From: Candidatus Pseudobacter hemicellulosilyticus
GTDB taxonomy: Bacteria; Bacteroidota; Bacteroidia; Chitinophagales; Chitinophagaceae
Reading direction: 5' to 3'
NCBI GenBank assembly: GCA_029202545.1
Contig: CP119311.1
Span: 6,510,001-6,574,000, forward strand
Length of the DNA stretch: 64,000 nucleotides
The notes under the pieces are model-generated. The model saw nothing but the letters and a program-made list of their open reading frames with translations. It searched no databases and had not been told where the DNA came from. Below are positions 8,677 to 16,352 of the stretch, piece after piece (position 1 is the stretch's first letter; every line of letters begins with the position of its first letter). The position numbers and the translations under genes were made by a program.

Positions 8677-9375
8677 ATGACCGCTAACAAATGCCCGGAA
8701 TATATGCGCCAGTACTGGTGGAAAATACTAAGCATCGTTTTACTGCTGTATACAGTGATTGCAGGCTTCCTGATCCCTGTGCCCGAGATCGGCAATCTCT
8801 ATGAGACCATCCGGAACCTCTTCTTCCATGTACCTATGTGGTTCAGTCAGCTGGTGCTGATCACCGTTTCCCTGGTTTACTCCATCCTGTTCCTCCGCAA
8901 GCCCAGGCCCGAATACGACTTTTACGCCACTGAATTTGCGCGTACCGGCACCCTATTGGGTTGCCTGGGACTGATCACCGGCGCTATCTGGGCCAACTAT
9001 ACCTGGGGAGTTCCCTGGAACAATGACCCCAAACAGCTGGGCGCCGCCATTGCCCTGCTGATCTACCTGGCCTATTTCGTGCTGCGCAACTCCATGACCG
9101 ACCTGGACAAAAGAGGCCGCATAGCAGCCGTTTACAATATTTTCGCGTATTTCATTTATGTGCCGATGATCATGGTGCTGCCCAGGCTGGTGGAATCCCT
9201 CCATCCCGGCGGCAAGGGTGTGGAAGGTAATCCCGGCCTTGGCGGGGGCGACCTGGATCCCACTATGCGGGTGGTTTTCTGGCCCGCTGTACTGGGCTGG
9301 ACCCTGCTGGGCGTCTGGATCAGCACCCTGCGCTATCGGCTGAAACTGCTGGAAGAACAAAAACACTTCCAATAA
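8677..9375 (+). CDS. ccmC: Cytochrome c biogenesis haem-handling protein CcmC/CcsA family
   Basis: A 232-residue membrane protein with about six spans. A tryptophan-rich periplasmic segment, IWANYTWGVPWNNDPKQ (residues 104-120), corresponds to the WWD haem-binding motif, here with WNND instead of the usual WxWD. Candidate axial haem ligands flank it: His51 (FFHVPMW) and His176 (SLHPGG). It presents haem to the periplasm for cytochrome c assembly. It ends six bases before the small ccmD-like gene, so the two are co-transcribed. Confidence 0.9.
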   Translation: MTANKCPEYMRQYWWKILSIVLLLYTVIAGFLIPVPEIGNLYETIRNLFFHVPMWFSQLVLITVSLVYSILFLRKPRPEYDFYATEFARTGTLLGCLGLITGAIWANYTWGVPWNNDPKQLGAAIALLIYLAYFVLRNSMTDLDKRGRIAAVYNIFAYFIYVPMIMVLPRLVESLHPGGKGVEGNPGLGGGDLDPTMRVVFWPAVLGWTLLGVWISTLRYRLKLLEEQKHFQ

Positions 9376-9381
9376 TACCGG

Positions 9382-9606
9382 ATGATGAAGAAAAGTATTG
9401 CAACGCTATGTTCTCTTTTACTGGTGCTGGGCGTCTTTGCCCAGGACAGCACCTCCCTGGCTCCCGATGGAGCGGCCAATACCGGTCTGCGCGCTGATGG
9501 AAAGATCTATGTGGTAGTGGCCGTGCTGGTCACCATATTACTGGGCCTGTTCCTGTACATATTCCGGCTGGACCGGAAGATCACCAGACTGGAAAAGCAA
9601 CCTTAG
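9382..9606 (+). CDS. CcmD-like small membrane protein
   Basis: A 74-residue protein. Residues 1-21 look like a cleavable signal peptide (ending VFAQD), followed by a polar stretch, one transmembrane helix (about 44-63) and a short charged cytoplasmic tail (RLDRKITRLEKQ). This topology and position directly after ccmC match Bacteroidota proteins called CcmD family, which help release haem-loaded CcmE. Similarity to proteobacterial CcmD is only in layout, so the assignment rests largely on context. Confidence 0.75.
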   Translation: MMKKSIATLCSLLLVLGVFAQDSTSLAPDGAANTGLRADGKIYVVVAVLVTILLGLFLYIFRLDRKITRLEKQP

Positions 9607-9731
9607 CGGCCAACTGCTGCCGCTCCTGTATTGACGGCTTATAATAGAAATTACCAAACTGCGTTAGTGACGTGGTTCTTCAAAAAAGAGCCGCTTTCAT
9701 TATAGACGATTCACATTTAAATAGCTTAATC

Positions 9732-11141
9732 ATGTCAGAGTACAGTTTTTTTGGCGCGGTGGAGAAAAGTTTTGACAAAGCCGCAAAATTCACCAAATGG
9801 GACCCGGGCATTCTGGAGCAGATCAAACAGTGTAATGCTGTTTACCGGATGCATTTCCCGGTCAAGGTGGGTGATAAGATTGAAGTGATCAAAGCCTACC
9901 GGGTGCAGCACTCCCACCACAAGCTGCCCTGTAAAGGTGGGATCCGCTTTGCCATGAGCGTGAACCTCGATGAAGTAATGGCGCTGGCGGCACTGATGAC
10001 CTACAAATGCGCCATCGTCAACGTTCCCTTCGCAGGCGCCAAAGGCGGCATCACTATTGATCCCAAGAAGTATGACGCCTATACCCTGGAGAAGATCACC
10101 CGCCGTTACACTTCCGAGCTCATCAAGAAAAATTTCATTGGCCCCGGCATTGACGTGCCCGCCCCTGATTACGGCACCGGTGAAAGAGAAATGGCCTGGA
10201 TTGTAGATACCTACGCCAGCATGCGCCCCGGCGAAATTGACGCCATGGGTTGCGTAACCGGTAAACCAGTTACACAGGGTGGTGTACGCGGCCGCCGCGA
10301 AGCTACCGGCCTCGGTGTATTCTACGGCCTGCGCGAAGTATGCCATATGCCGGACGTAATGGAAAAATTAGGTATGACCATCGGCGTCAGCAACAAACGC
10401 GTAGTGGTACAGGGCCTCGGCAACGTAGGCTATCATAGCGCTAAATTCTTCCAGGAAGCCGGCGCCAAAGTAGTAGCTCTCGCTGAATACGAAGGCGCTA
10501 TCTGGAGCAACGACGGACTGGATATAGAAGCTGTTTTCCAGCATCGCAAAAAAACAGGTTCTATCCTCAATTTCCCCGGCGCTACCAATTTTGCTAAAAA
10601 CACGGACGCCCTGGAAATGGAATGCGATATCCTGATCCCCGCCGCCCTGGAGAACGTGATCAACGGCGAGAACGCCCCCCGCGTCAAAGCCAAAGTGATC
10701 GGTGAAGCCGCCAACGGCCCGCTGACCCCCGAAGCTGACGAGATACTGGCTAAAAAGGGTATCCTGGTTGTCCCGGATATGTACCTCAATGCCGGTGGCG
10801 TAACCGTTTCCTATTTTGAATGGCTGAAAAACCTTAGTCATGTACGTTATGGACGGATGGAAAAACGTTTCACCGAAAACCTCAACGCCCAGATCCTTGG
10901 CCAGATTGAAGGACTGACCGGCAAAACCGTTAACTCAAGGGAAAAAGAACTGATCATGCACGGCCCTGAAGAAGTGGACCTGGTCCGCAGCGGCCTGGAA
11001 GAGACCATGATCACTGCTACCCGTGAGATCATGGAAGCCTGGAAAGCCAATCCTGAGATCCCCGATATGCGCACCGCCGCCTACCTGGTTGCTATCAACA
11101 AAGTGGCTACCAGCTATGCAGAACTGGGTATCTTCCCGTAA
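9732..11141 (+). CDS. gdhA: Glutamate dehydrogenase
   Basis: A 469-residue enzyme interconverting glutamate with 2-oxoglutarate and ammonium. The substrate-site segment KGGIRF (residues 68-73) and the catalytic lysine Lys104 in PFAGAKGG are present, as is the nucleotide-binding motif VQGLGNVGYHSA near residue 225. The ATG at 9732 (MSEYSFFG) is preferred; a GTG-started frame is open 20 codons further upstream but adds nothing recognisable. It is followed by a clear intrinsic terminator at 11167-11196. It is not obviously in an operon with the haem export genes, from which 125 bases separate it. Confidence 0.95.
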   Translation: MSEYSFFGAVEKSFDKAAKFTKWDPGILEQIKQCNAVYRMHFPVKVGDKIEVIKAYRVQHSHHKLPCKGGIRFAMSVNLDEVMALAALMTYKCAIVNVPFAGAKGGITIDPKKYDAYTLEKITRRYTSELIKKNFIGPGIDVPAPDYGTGEREMAWIVDTYASMRPGEIDAMGCVTGKPVTQGGVRGRREATGLGVFYGLREVCHMPDVMEKLGMTIGVSNKRVVVQGLGNVGYHSAKFFQEAGAKVVALAEYEGAIWSNDGLDIEAVFQHRKKTGSILNFPGATNFAKNTDALEMECDILIPAALENVINGENAPRVKAKVIGEAANGPLTPEADEILAKKGILVVPDMYLNAGGVTVSYFEWLKNLSHVRYGRMEKRFTENLNAQILGQIEGLTGKTVNSREKELIMHGPEEVDLVRSGLEETMITATREIMEAWKANPEIPDMRTAAYLVAINKVATSYAELGIFP

Positions 11142-11166
11142 CGATCCACTTGCCCAACGATTTGCT

Positions 11167-11196
11167 ATCCCATCCTTCCGGATGGGATTTTTTTTG
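11167..11196 (+). terminator. Intrinsic terminator after gdhA
   Basis: A perfect nine-pair stem, ATCCCATCC (11167-11175) with GGATGGGAT (11180-11188), closes a TTCC loop and is followed by a run of T to 11195. It begins 26 bases after the gdhA stop. Confidence 0.92.
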
Positions 11197-11241
11197 AAAA
11201 AATAATAACGCTGATCAACAACCGAAATAATAAATTATCCG

Positions 11242-11249
11242 TATCTTTG
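11242..11249 (+). promoter_or_regulatory. TAnnTTTG promoter of the three-gene cassette
   Basis: TATCTTTG matches the Bacteroidota -7 element and lies 13 bases ahead of the ATG at 11263, implying a very short leader. The upstream region is AT-rich (AATAATAAATTATCC). Confidence 0.65.
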
Positions 11250-11262
11250 AAAAACCAAATCG

Positions 11263-11871
11263 ATGAGTATAGGTATTAAGCTGAATTTTGAGGACCGGTA
11301 TGAGGTAGAGCAAGTAGATAACTCGCCCCGGAATTACCAGTTTTTTACAGAGCTGACTTCCGGCGAGAAAGTATTACTTGGCGTAAAGATCAGCCTTCAG
11401 GCGCATCCGTTGATGTCCAACGTGTACAACCTGGCTTTTGGTCCTGTTGACAAATATAATAACATTAATGATCAGTCGAAATTACAGCACAAGAACTATT
11501 CCAAAGTTTTTTCGACGATCATTTATATCGGGACAATTTTCCTGATGGAAAACCAGGATAAATATTTGGGAATTGATGGATCAAATAATGCCCGGGCTTA
11601 TTTTTACTATCGTTCCCTGCAGAATAACCTGGCTTATCTCGAACAATTTTTTAAATTACAGGGAGTCCGGTATTATGTCCGGCTGCTTCGTAAGGAAAAT
11701 CCGGAGGATCCGGGCCACCTGATCGATGCAACCGATATGGCTACCAGGTTATACCCTATCCTGCCCACAGAAGCTGTTCGGTTTGACAAACTGTATAACT
11801 ATATTGTCTTTAATTTATCCACTGCAAAAACCAATGTTTATGAAGCAAAAAAAGCAGATCATTTCGCCTGA
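11263..11871 (+). CDS. Hypothetical protein, possibly DUF6934-related
   Basis: A 202-residue soluble protein with no signal peptide or membrane span. The central part (YNLAFGPVDKYNNIND, then a hydrophobic IIYIGTIFLM strand and NNARAYFYYRSLQNN near residues 105-125) resembles Bacteroidota DUF6934-type proteins, but I cannot confirm this. Its base composition is visibly AT-richer than its neighbours, which could mean acquisition. It has its own promoter and overlaps the next small gene by 32 bases in another frame, and that gene overlaps the GNAT gene by four bases, so all three should be translated together. Confidence 0.75.
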   Translation: MSIGIKLNFEDRYEVEQVDNSPRNYQFFTELTSGEKVLLGVKISLQAHPLMSNVYNLAFGPVDKYNNINDQSKLQHKNYSKVFSTIIYIGTIFLMENQDKYLGIDGSNNARAYFYYRSLQNNLAYLEQFFKLQGVRYYVRLLRKENPEDPGHLIDATDMATRLYPILPTEAVRFDKLYNYIVFNLSTAKTNVYEAKKADHFA

Positions 11872-12061
11872 ATACCGGGACCGCATCCTTCGGGAGGCCC
11901 TGGAAGAAGGTAAACTCGCCAGGGAACGAGGAAAGAAATCGAAATTAAATAAAAAGCCTTTCACCCTTACCTCCGGCGGCTGGTACTCCCTCCTGGATGC
12001 CGTCAAAACCCAGGACCAGGCAGATTTTTTCATGAAACAACTGATCGAGAACAGTAAATGA
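11840..12061 (+). CDS. Small basic charged protein, overlapping both neighbours
   Basis: A 73-residue protein (from the ATG at 11840; an ATG at 11834 is also possible). It is rich in Lys, Arg and Glu in its first half (YRDRILREALEEGKLARER) and has a short C-terminal part with a conserved-looking GGWYSLLDA. It starts inside the upstream gene (out of frame) and its TGA shares bases with the ATG of the acetyltransferase (ATGA, 12058-12061). The nested arrangement argues that it is a real gene and translationally coupled. I do not recognise a family; the size and charge would fit a small partner or antitoxin-like protein, but that is inference. Confidence 0.65.
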   Translation: MKQKKQIISPEYRDRILREALEEGKLARERGKKSKLNKKPFTLTSGGWYSLLDAVKTQDQADFFMKQLIENSK

Positions 12062-12564
12062 GCCCCCTCCCCACCATCCGAAATGCCAGCCCCGAAGACC
12101 TGGCCGCCATTGTAGCCATCTACAACAGTACTGTTGCCGGCCGCATGGTCACAGCCGATCTGGAACCTGTTACCCCAGAAAGCCGCCTGCCCTGGTTCCA
12201 TGCCCATAACCCGGAGAAAAGACCTTTATGGGTAGTAGAAGATACTGAAGAGGACATTATCGCCTGGATGAGCTTCCAGGACTTTTATGGCCGCGCCGCC
12301 TATAACGGCACTGCAGAGATCAGCATTTATATTGATCCCGCCAGCCGCGGAAAAGGACTGGGTAAACAGCTGCTGCGCTATTGCATGGAACAGGCGCCCG
12401 CCCTCGGCGTACACACCCTGCTTGGCTATATCTTTGCGCATAACGAACCGAGCATCCGTCTTTTTGAACAACTGGGTTTTGAAGAATGGGCCCATCTCCC
12501 CCGCATCGCCCTGCTGGACGGCGTAGAGCGCGGCCTGAAGATATTAGGGAAGCGATTGTATTAA
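12058..12564 (+). CDS. GNAT family N-acetyltransferase, phosphinothricin acetyltransferase-like
   Basis: A 168-residue GNAT enzyme that would transfer acetyl from acetyl-CoA to an amine. The acetyl-CoA pyrophosphate loop is visible as DPASRGKGLGKQLL (about residues 98-110), and the N-terminal pattern IRNASPEDLAAIVAIYN with ITAWMSF-like strand follows phosphinothricin/methionine sulfoximine acetyltransferases. The substrate is unknown. The start codon overlaps the stop of the 73-residue gene. It converges on the DUF2339 gene, with 41 bases between. Confidence 0.88.
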   Translation: MSPLPTIRNASPEDLAAIVAIYNSTVAGRMVTADLEPVTPESRLPWFHAHNPEKRPLWVVEDTEEDIIAWMSFQDFYGRAAYNGTAEISIYIDPASRGKGLGKQLLRYCMEQAPALGVHTLLGYIFAHNEPSIRLFEQLGFEEWAHLPRIALLDGVERGLKILGKRLY

Positions 12565-12605
12565 AACAGCAGCACTGCCGGCCGGCAGACCGGGGGCATT
12601 TCCGA

Positions 12606-14999
12606 TCAGGAACCCAGCTTTTCATCTTCCCCAAACAACAACTCCTTGTACCGGTTATACAGGTAGGACACCAGCAGCAGGATCACCCCCAGGGAAATAA
12701 AGGATACCGTTTTGATAATGGTAGAGGACCCTGCCAGGTCGTAGAAGAATAACTTCAGCAATGTAATGGTAAACAGGACCATGGCCGCCAGCCGCAGGTA
12801 CCGCCGCTTTTTCCAGATGCCATAGCTGATCAGCCCCAGCGCAAATACCCCCCAGATAATGCTCAGCCCAAAGCGGTACTGATCAACAGCCCCCGACACG
12901 CGCATCCAGCAGATATATTCTGCACTGGCATAGCCAAGCCCCATCCCGCAAAGCAGCAGCCACCAGGCATTGCGCAGCATCGGTTCCCGAAAATAATTTT
13001 TGATGGCCCCGGAACCAGCCCAGCACATCAGGATCAGTAATCCCAGGACCGCATACCGGATCAGCCAGTTGGTCCGGCCAAAATAAAGGCCGGCTCCATT
13101 CCTTTCAAAATAGTAGGCCGTCATATCATTTAACTGCGGCAGTCCGGCCAACAACAGGACCCAGCAGATCACAGCAGTACACAGCAAGCCCGCAATGGCC
13201 AGCGGACGCTTCCTGAACCAGCGGGCATTGACCAGCAGCAAAAGGATCATATACGCCATTGCATGCAGAAGTAGCACAATGAACAGGAAGGGGTCCACCT
13301 CTTTGCCCCAGAGACCAAAACTGCCATCTGCGCCCCGCAGCTGCGCACGTAACCTGCTGAAAGCATTCACTATTTCCAGCACCACTACTATATATCCGGT
13401 GGCCACCAGCAGAAAAGGCAGGAAATTGCTATACATCAGTCTGGTCATCAGCGCCTGCGCCTTTTCCTCCTGCCAGTTAACTACAGGCAGCGGGTTGCGG
13501 AGATTGACCCGGATCATATACCCAAAAGCCGCCATGATCAGCAGCCCTGAAAAAAAGACAATATTGCGGAATGGTAGTTCCCCGCCCTTCCCGTTGGTTA
13601 CGGCAATCAGGTACTGCGTCCAGTCCATCAGCAGGCTGACGACGCTGAGACATAACAGCAAAGCGCCAAACTGTTCAAAGACCGGCCTCTGCCAGCGCCG
13701 GCTCACCGTCAGCAGCAAGGCCGCTTCCGCCAGCCAGAGCAAAGTGATCCAGTTGCCCTCAAATTGTACCGGGATGGCAATGGTCAGGAATACCAGGGCC
13801 AGCCCACCCACCAGCAACTGCAGGGCTTTATCCGCCAGGCCCAGCCGCCGCAGCAGCAGGCTCACGCCAAAATGCAGCAGGGCGTTAGCAGCTGTGAACA
13901 GTCCCAGCCATTTTTCCCCGGCAGCCGTATCCTTAAGCAACCCGATACCTATACCGTAAAAGAGGAAGGCATTGGTCAGCAGCAGGATCACATCGCCAAT
14001 AATATATTGCTGTCTCCGCACCAGCTTATAGGCCAGCGCTGTGGCATAGAACTCAACAAAGAACAGCCCGGCGAAAGTCCAGGCCAGGGCCTGGTGCTCT
14101 GCCCGGTAGTCCGTCAACGTCCAGACCAGGAAGATCAGCCAGGTAACCGAATACGCTACATAGAACAGGGACTTCCAGTATTTCCGGAAAGAAACGATCA
14201 GTATGCCTGCATTAATGATCGTGATATATACAAACAATATGGAAAAGCGACCCGAATTATCACTCAGCAAAAAAGGGATTGCATAAGCGCCCACCTGCGC
14301 CAGGTGCGCAATAACGGACCTGTTATACAGCAACGCCGCATATATAATGACCGCCGTGATCACCAGCATCAGGCCAAAGGCCGCCAGCTGCGGCAATAAC
14401 TGGTAAAATGCATAGGCCGTATAGGTAATAAAATAAAGGACCGATAAGCCTCCACCCATCAGCACCGCACTGTAGCCGGGATATTTTTGCTTCAGCCTCC
14501 AGGCTATACCTGCCAGCACCAGGCCGCTGATATAGCCATTGATGATCCTCACCACGGGACTCACCATATTGTGCTCAATGGCATATTTGGCGCCAATGAA
14601 GATCCCTACTATCGTGATCAGGATACCTACTTTACTGGCCAGGTTCTTCCCAATAAATTCTTCGAAACTTGTGTTACGGGATACGGGCGCCGCAGGAGGT
14701 ATTTCAACAGGCCCGGCAACCGGCGGAGCAACAACAGTGGCTTGTACATCCTTTATTGCCGCTGGCAGCACCCGCTCCGGCACTACAAGATTATCATTGA
14801 CCTCAACAATGGGCTGAACAGTCGTTGCAGGAACAACCGGGGGAGGCGAAGTAAAAGCCTGCTCATTAATCACCTGCTTTGTCAGGGCCTCCAGTTGCGC
14901 TTTCATATCCTGCAACTCCCGGCTGACGCCGGCTTGCTGGGCTTCGAGTTGCTGTATGCGGTATGTCAGTTGCTCTATTCTTGCTATGATTGCATCCAT
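12606..14999 (-). CDS. DUF2339 multi-spanning membrane protein
   Basis: A 797-residue protein. Residues 1-45 form a predicted coiled coil (repeating Leu/Gln/Glu heptads), followed by a Pro/Val-rich linker to about residue 115, then a conserved FIGKNLASKVGILITIVGIFIGAKYAIE region and some twenty hydrophobic helices to the C-terminus. This is the DUF2339 family, common as a single copy in Bacteroidota, of unknown function. No enzymatic motif is seen. It ends next to the GNAT gene and begins 30 bases after the stop of the HsdR-N-like gene on the same strand, so the two may be co-transcribed. Confidence 0.85.
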   Translation of the reverse strand: MDAIIARIEQLTYRIQQLEAQQAGVSRELQDMKAQLEALTKQVINEQAFTSPPPVVPATTVQPIVEVNDNLVVPERVLPAAIKDVQATVVAPPVAGPVEIPPAAPVSRNTSFEEFIGKNLASKVGILITIVGIFIGAKYAIEHNMVSPVVRIINGYISGLVLAGIAWRLKQKYPGYSAVLMGGGLSVLYFITYTAYAFYQLLPQLAAFGLMLVITAVIIYAALLYNRSVIAHLAQVGAYAIPFLLSDNSGRFSILFVYITIINAGILIVSFRKYWKSLFYVAYSVTWLIFLVWTLTDYRAEHQALAWTFAGLFFVEFYATALAYKLVRRQQYIIGDVILLLTNAFLFYGIGIGLLKDTAAGEKWLGLFTAANALLHFGVSLLLRRLGLADKALQLLVGGLALVFLTIAIPVQFEGNWITLLWLAEAALLLTVSRRWQRPVFEQFGALLLCLSVVSLLMDWTQYLIAVTNGKGGELPFRNIVFFSGLLIMAAFGYMIRVNLRNPLPVVNWQEEKAQALMTRLMYSNFLPFLLVATGYIVVVLEIVNAFSRLRAQLRGADGSFGLWGKEVDPFLFIVLLLHAMAYMILLLLVNARWFRKRPLAIAGLLCTAVICWVLLLAGLPQLNDMTAYYFERNGAGLYFGRTNWLIRYAVLGLLILMCWAGSGAIKNYFREPMLRNAWWLLLCGMGLGYASAEYICWMRVSGAVDQYRFGLSIIWGVFALGLISYGIWKKRRYLRLAAMVLFTITLLKLFFYDLAGSSTIIKTVSFISLGVILLLVSYLYNRYKELLFGEDEKLGS

Positions 15000-15029
15000 A
15001 GAATAGGGTTGGGCTTATTTAAAGATAAC

Positions 15030-15470
15030 TTATTTTTCAAATGGGGGCAAAGCGTCAATAGCCTGCAGGCGGCCATCCTCCTTCCGGAAACCCGCATGGT
15101 AATGCCCGTTACTGATGACCAGGTAATCTACCGGCACCGCTATATTGTACCGCAATACCTGTTGCAGGACCTCCTGGGTCAGCGGCACATCGGTAGACTT
15201 ACACTCTACCATCAGCCAGGGCTGGTGATGGGCATTGTATACCAGGATATCAAAACGCTTCTTCAGCTCGCCCAGCCGCAGCTCTTTTTCCACTGCTATC
15301 AGGGAAGCAGGATAACCCTGTACCTGCAGCATGTATTGCAGCAGGTGCTGACGCACCCATTCTTCAGGCGTCAGTCGCACCCATATCTTGCGGAGCTCAT
15401 CAAAGATGAACTCCTTATCATTTTCCTTTTTCAGCCGGAACGGATGTGCCGGGTAGTCAATGCGGACCAT
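15030..15470 (-). CDS. HsdR N-terminal-like (PD-(D/E)xK) protein, stand-alone
   Basis: A 146-residue protein from the ATG at 15470 (MVRIDYP); the frame runs 19 codons further upstream but the family begins near MV(R/K)IDYP. It matches the type I restriction enzyme R subunit N-terminal domain: Asp74 in KRFDILVY and Glu89-Cys-Lys91 in VECKS fit the PD-(D/E)xK nuclease core, and Arg/Lys-rich helices precede it. No helicase, HsdM or HsdS is nearby, so it is a stand-alone domain. Such single-domain proteins are frequent in Bacteroidota and their role is not established. It is divergent from the AMP nucleosidase gene, with 106 bases between. Confidence 0.85.
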   Translation of the reverse strand: MVRIDYPAHPFRLKKENDKEFIFDELRKIWVRLTPEEWVRQHLLQYMLQVQGYPASLIAVEKELRLGELKKRFDILVYNAHHQPWLMVECKSTDVPLTQEVLQQVLRYNIAVPVDYLVISNGHYHAGFRKEDGRLQAIDALPPFEK

Positions 15471-15576
15471 ATCCGCCAAAGCTACCACCAAAACCATAAT
15501 TAACCACTGACAAACACCCTTTTTCAACCCGAAACAAAATGCCCGGATTTACCCGAAATAGCCGAAATTTATCCAT

Positions 15577-16347
15577 ATGAAAACCAAAGAGGAAATTGTT
15601 AAGAACTGGTTGCCCCGGTATACCGGCCAGCCACTGGACAGCTTTGGAGAATATATCCTGTTGACCAACTTCGGGAACTATGTACGCATGTTCGCCGACT
15701 GGCACCAGGTACCGGTGATCGGGGAAGACCGGCCCATGATCTGCGCCACCGCCGAAAATATCAGCATCATCAATTTCGGGATGGGCAGCCCCGGCGCCGC
15801 CACCATCATGGACCTGCTCACCGCCATAGAGCCCAAGGCCGTACTCTTCCTGGGCAAATGCGGCGGCCTCAAAAAACGAAATAATATCGGTGATCTTATC
15901 CTGCCCATTGCCGCTATCCGTGGCGAGGGTACCTCCAATGATTATTTCCCGCCCGAAGTGCCGGCCCTGCCTGCTTTCGCATTGCAGAAAGCCGTGTCCA
16001 CCACCATCCGGGACCATGGGATCGACTACTGGACCGGTACCGTTTACAGCACCAACCGCCGGGTATGGGAACACGATGAAACCTTTAAGGAATACCTGCA
16101 GCGTATCCGCAGTTATGCCATTGATATGGAAACCGCTACCATCTTCTCCGTAGGCTTCTATAACAAGATACCTACCGGCGCCCTGCTCCTGGTAAGTGAT
16201 CAGCCCATGATCCCGGAAGGCGTCAAAACAGAAGAGAGCGATAAAAAAGTAACCTCCTCTTTCGTTGACAGGCACCTGCGCATCGGTATTGACTCCCTGA
16301 AGCAGCTGATCAATGACGGCCTTACCGTACGCCACCTGAAATTCTGA
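15577..16347 (+). CDS. amn: AMP nucleosidase (short Bacteroidota type)
   Basis: A 256-residue enzyme hydrolysing AMP to adenine and ribose 5-phosphate. It has the nucleoside phosphorylase fold: INFGMGSPGAATIMDL (about residues 65-80), VLFLGKCGG (88-96) and the ribose-contacting DMETATIF (about 187-194). It lacks the extra N-terminal domain of the E. coli enzyme, as is usual in Bacteroidota. It ends five bases before the ABC ATPase gene, so the two share a transcript, though no functional link is evident. Confidence 0.93.
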   Translation: MKTKEEIVKNWLPRYTGQPLDSFGEYILLTNFGNYVRMFADWHQVPVIGEDRPMICATAENISIINFGMGSPGAATIMDLLTAIEPKAVLFLGKCGGLKKRNNIGDLILPIAAIRGEGTSNDYFPPEVPALPAFALQKAVSTTIRDHGIDYWTGTVYSTNRRVWEHDETFKEYLQRIRSYAIDMETATIFSVGFYNKIPTGALLLVSDQPMIPEGVKTEESDKKVTSSFVDRHLRIGIDSLKQLINDGLTVRHLKF

Positions 16348-16352
16348 TCCGC

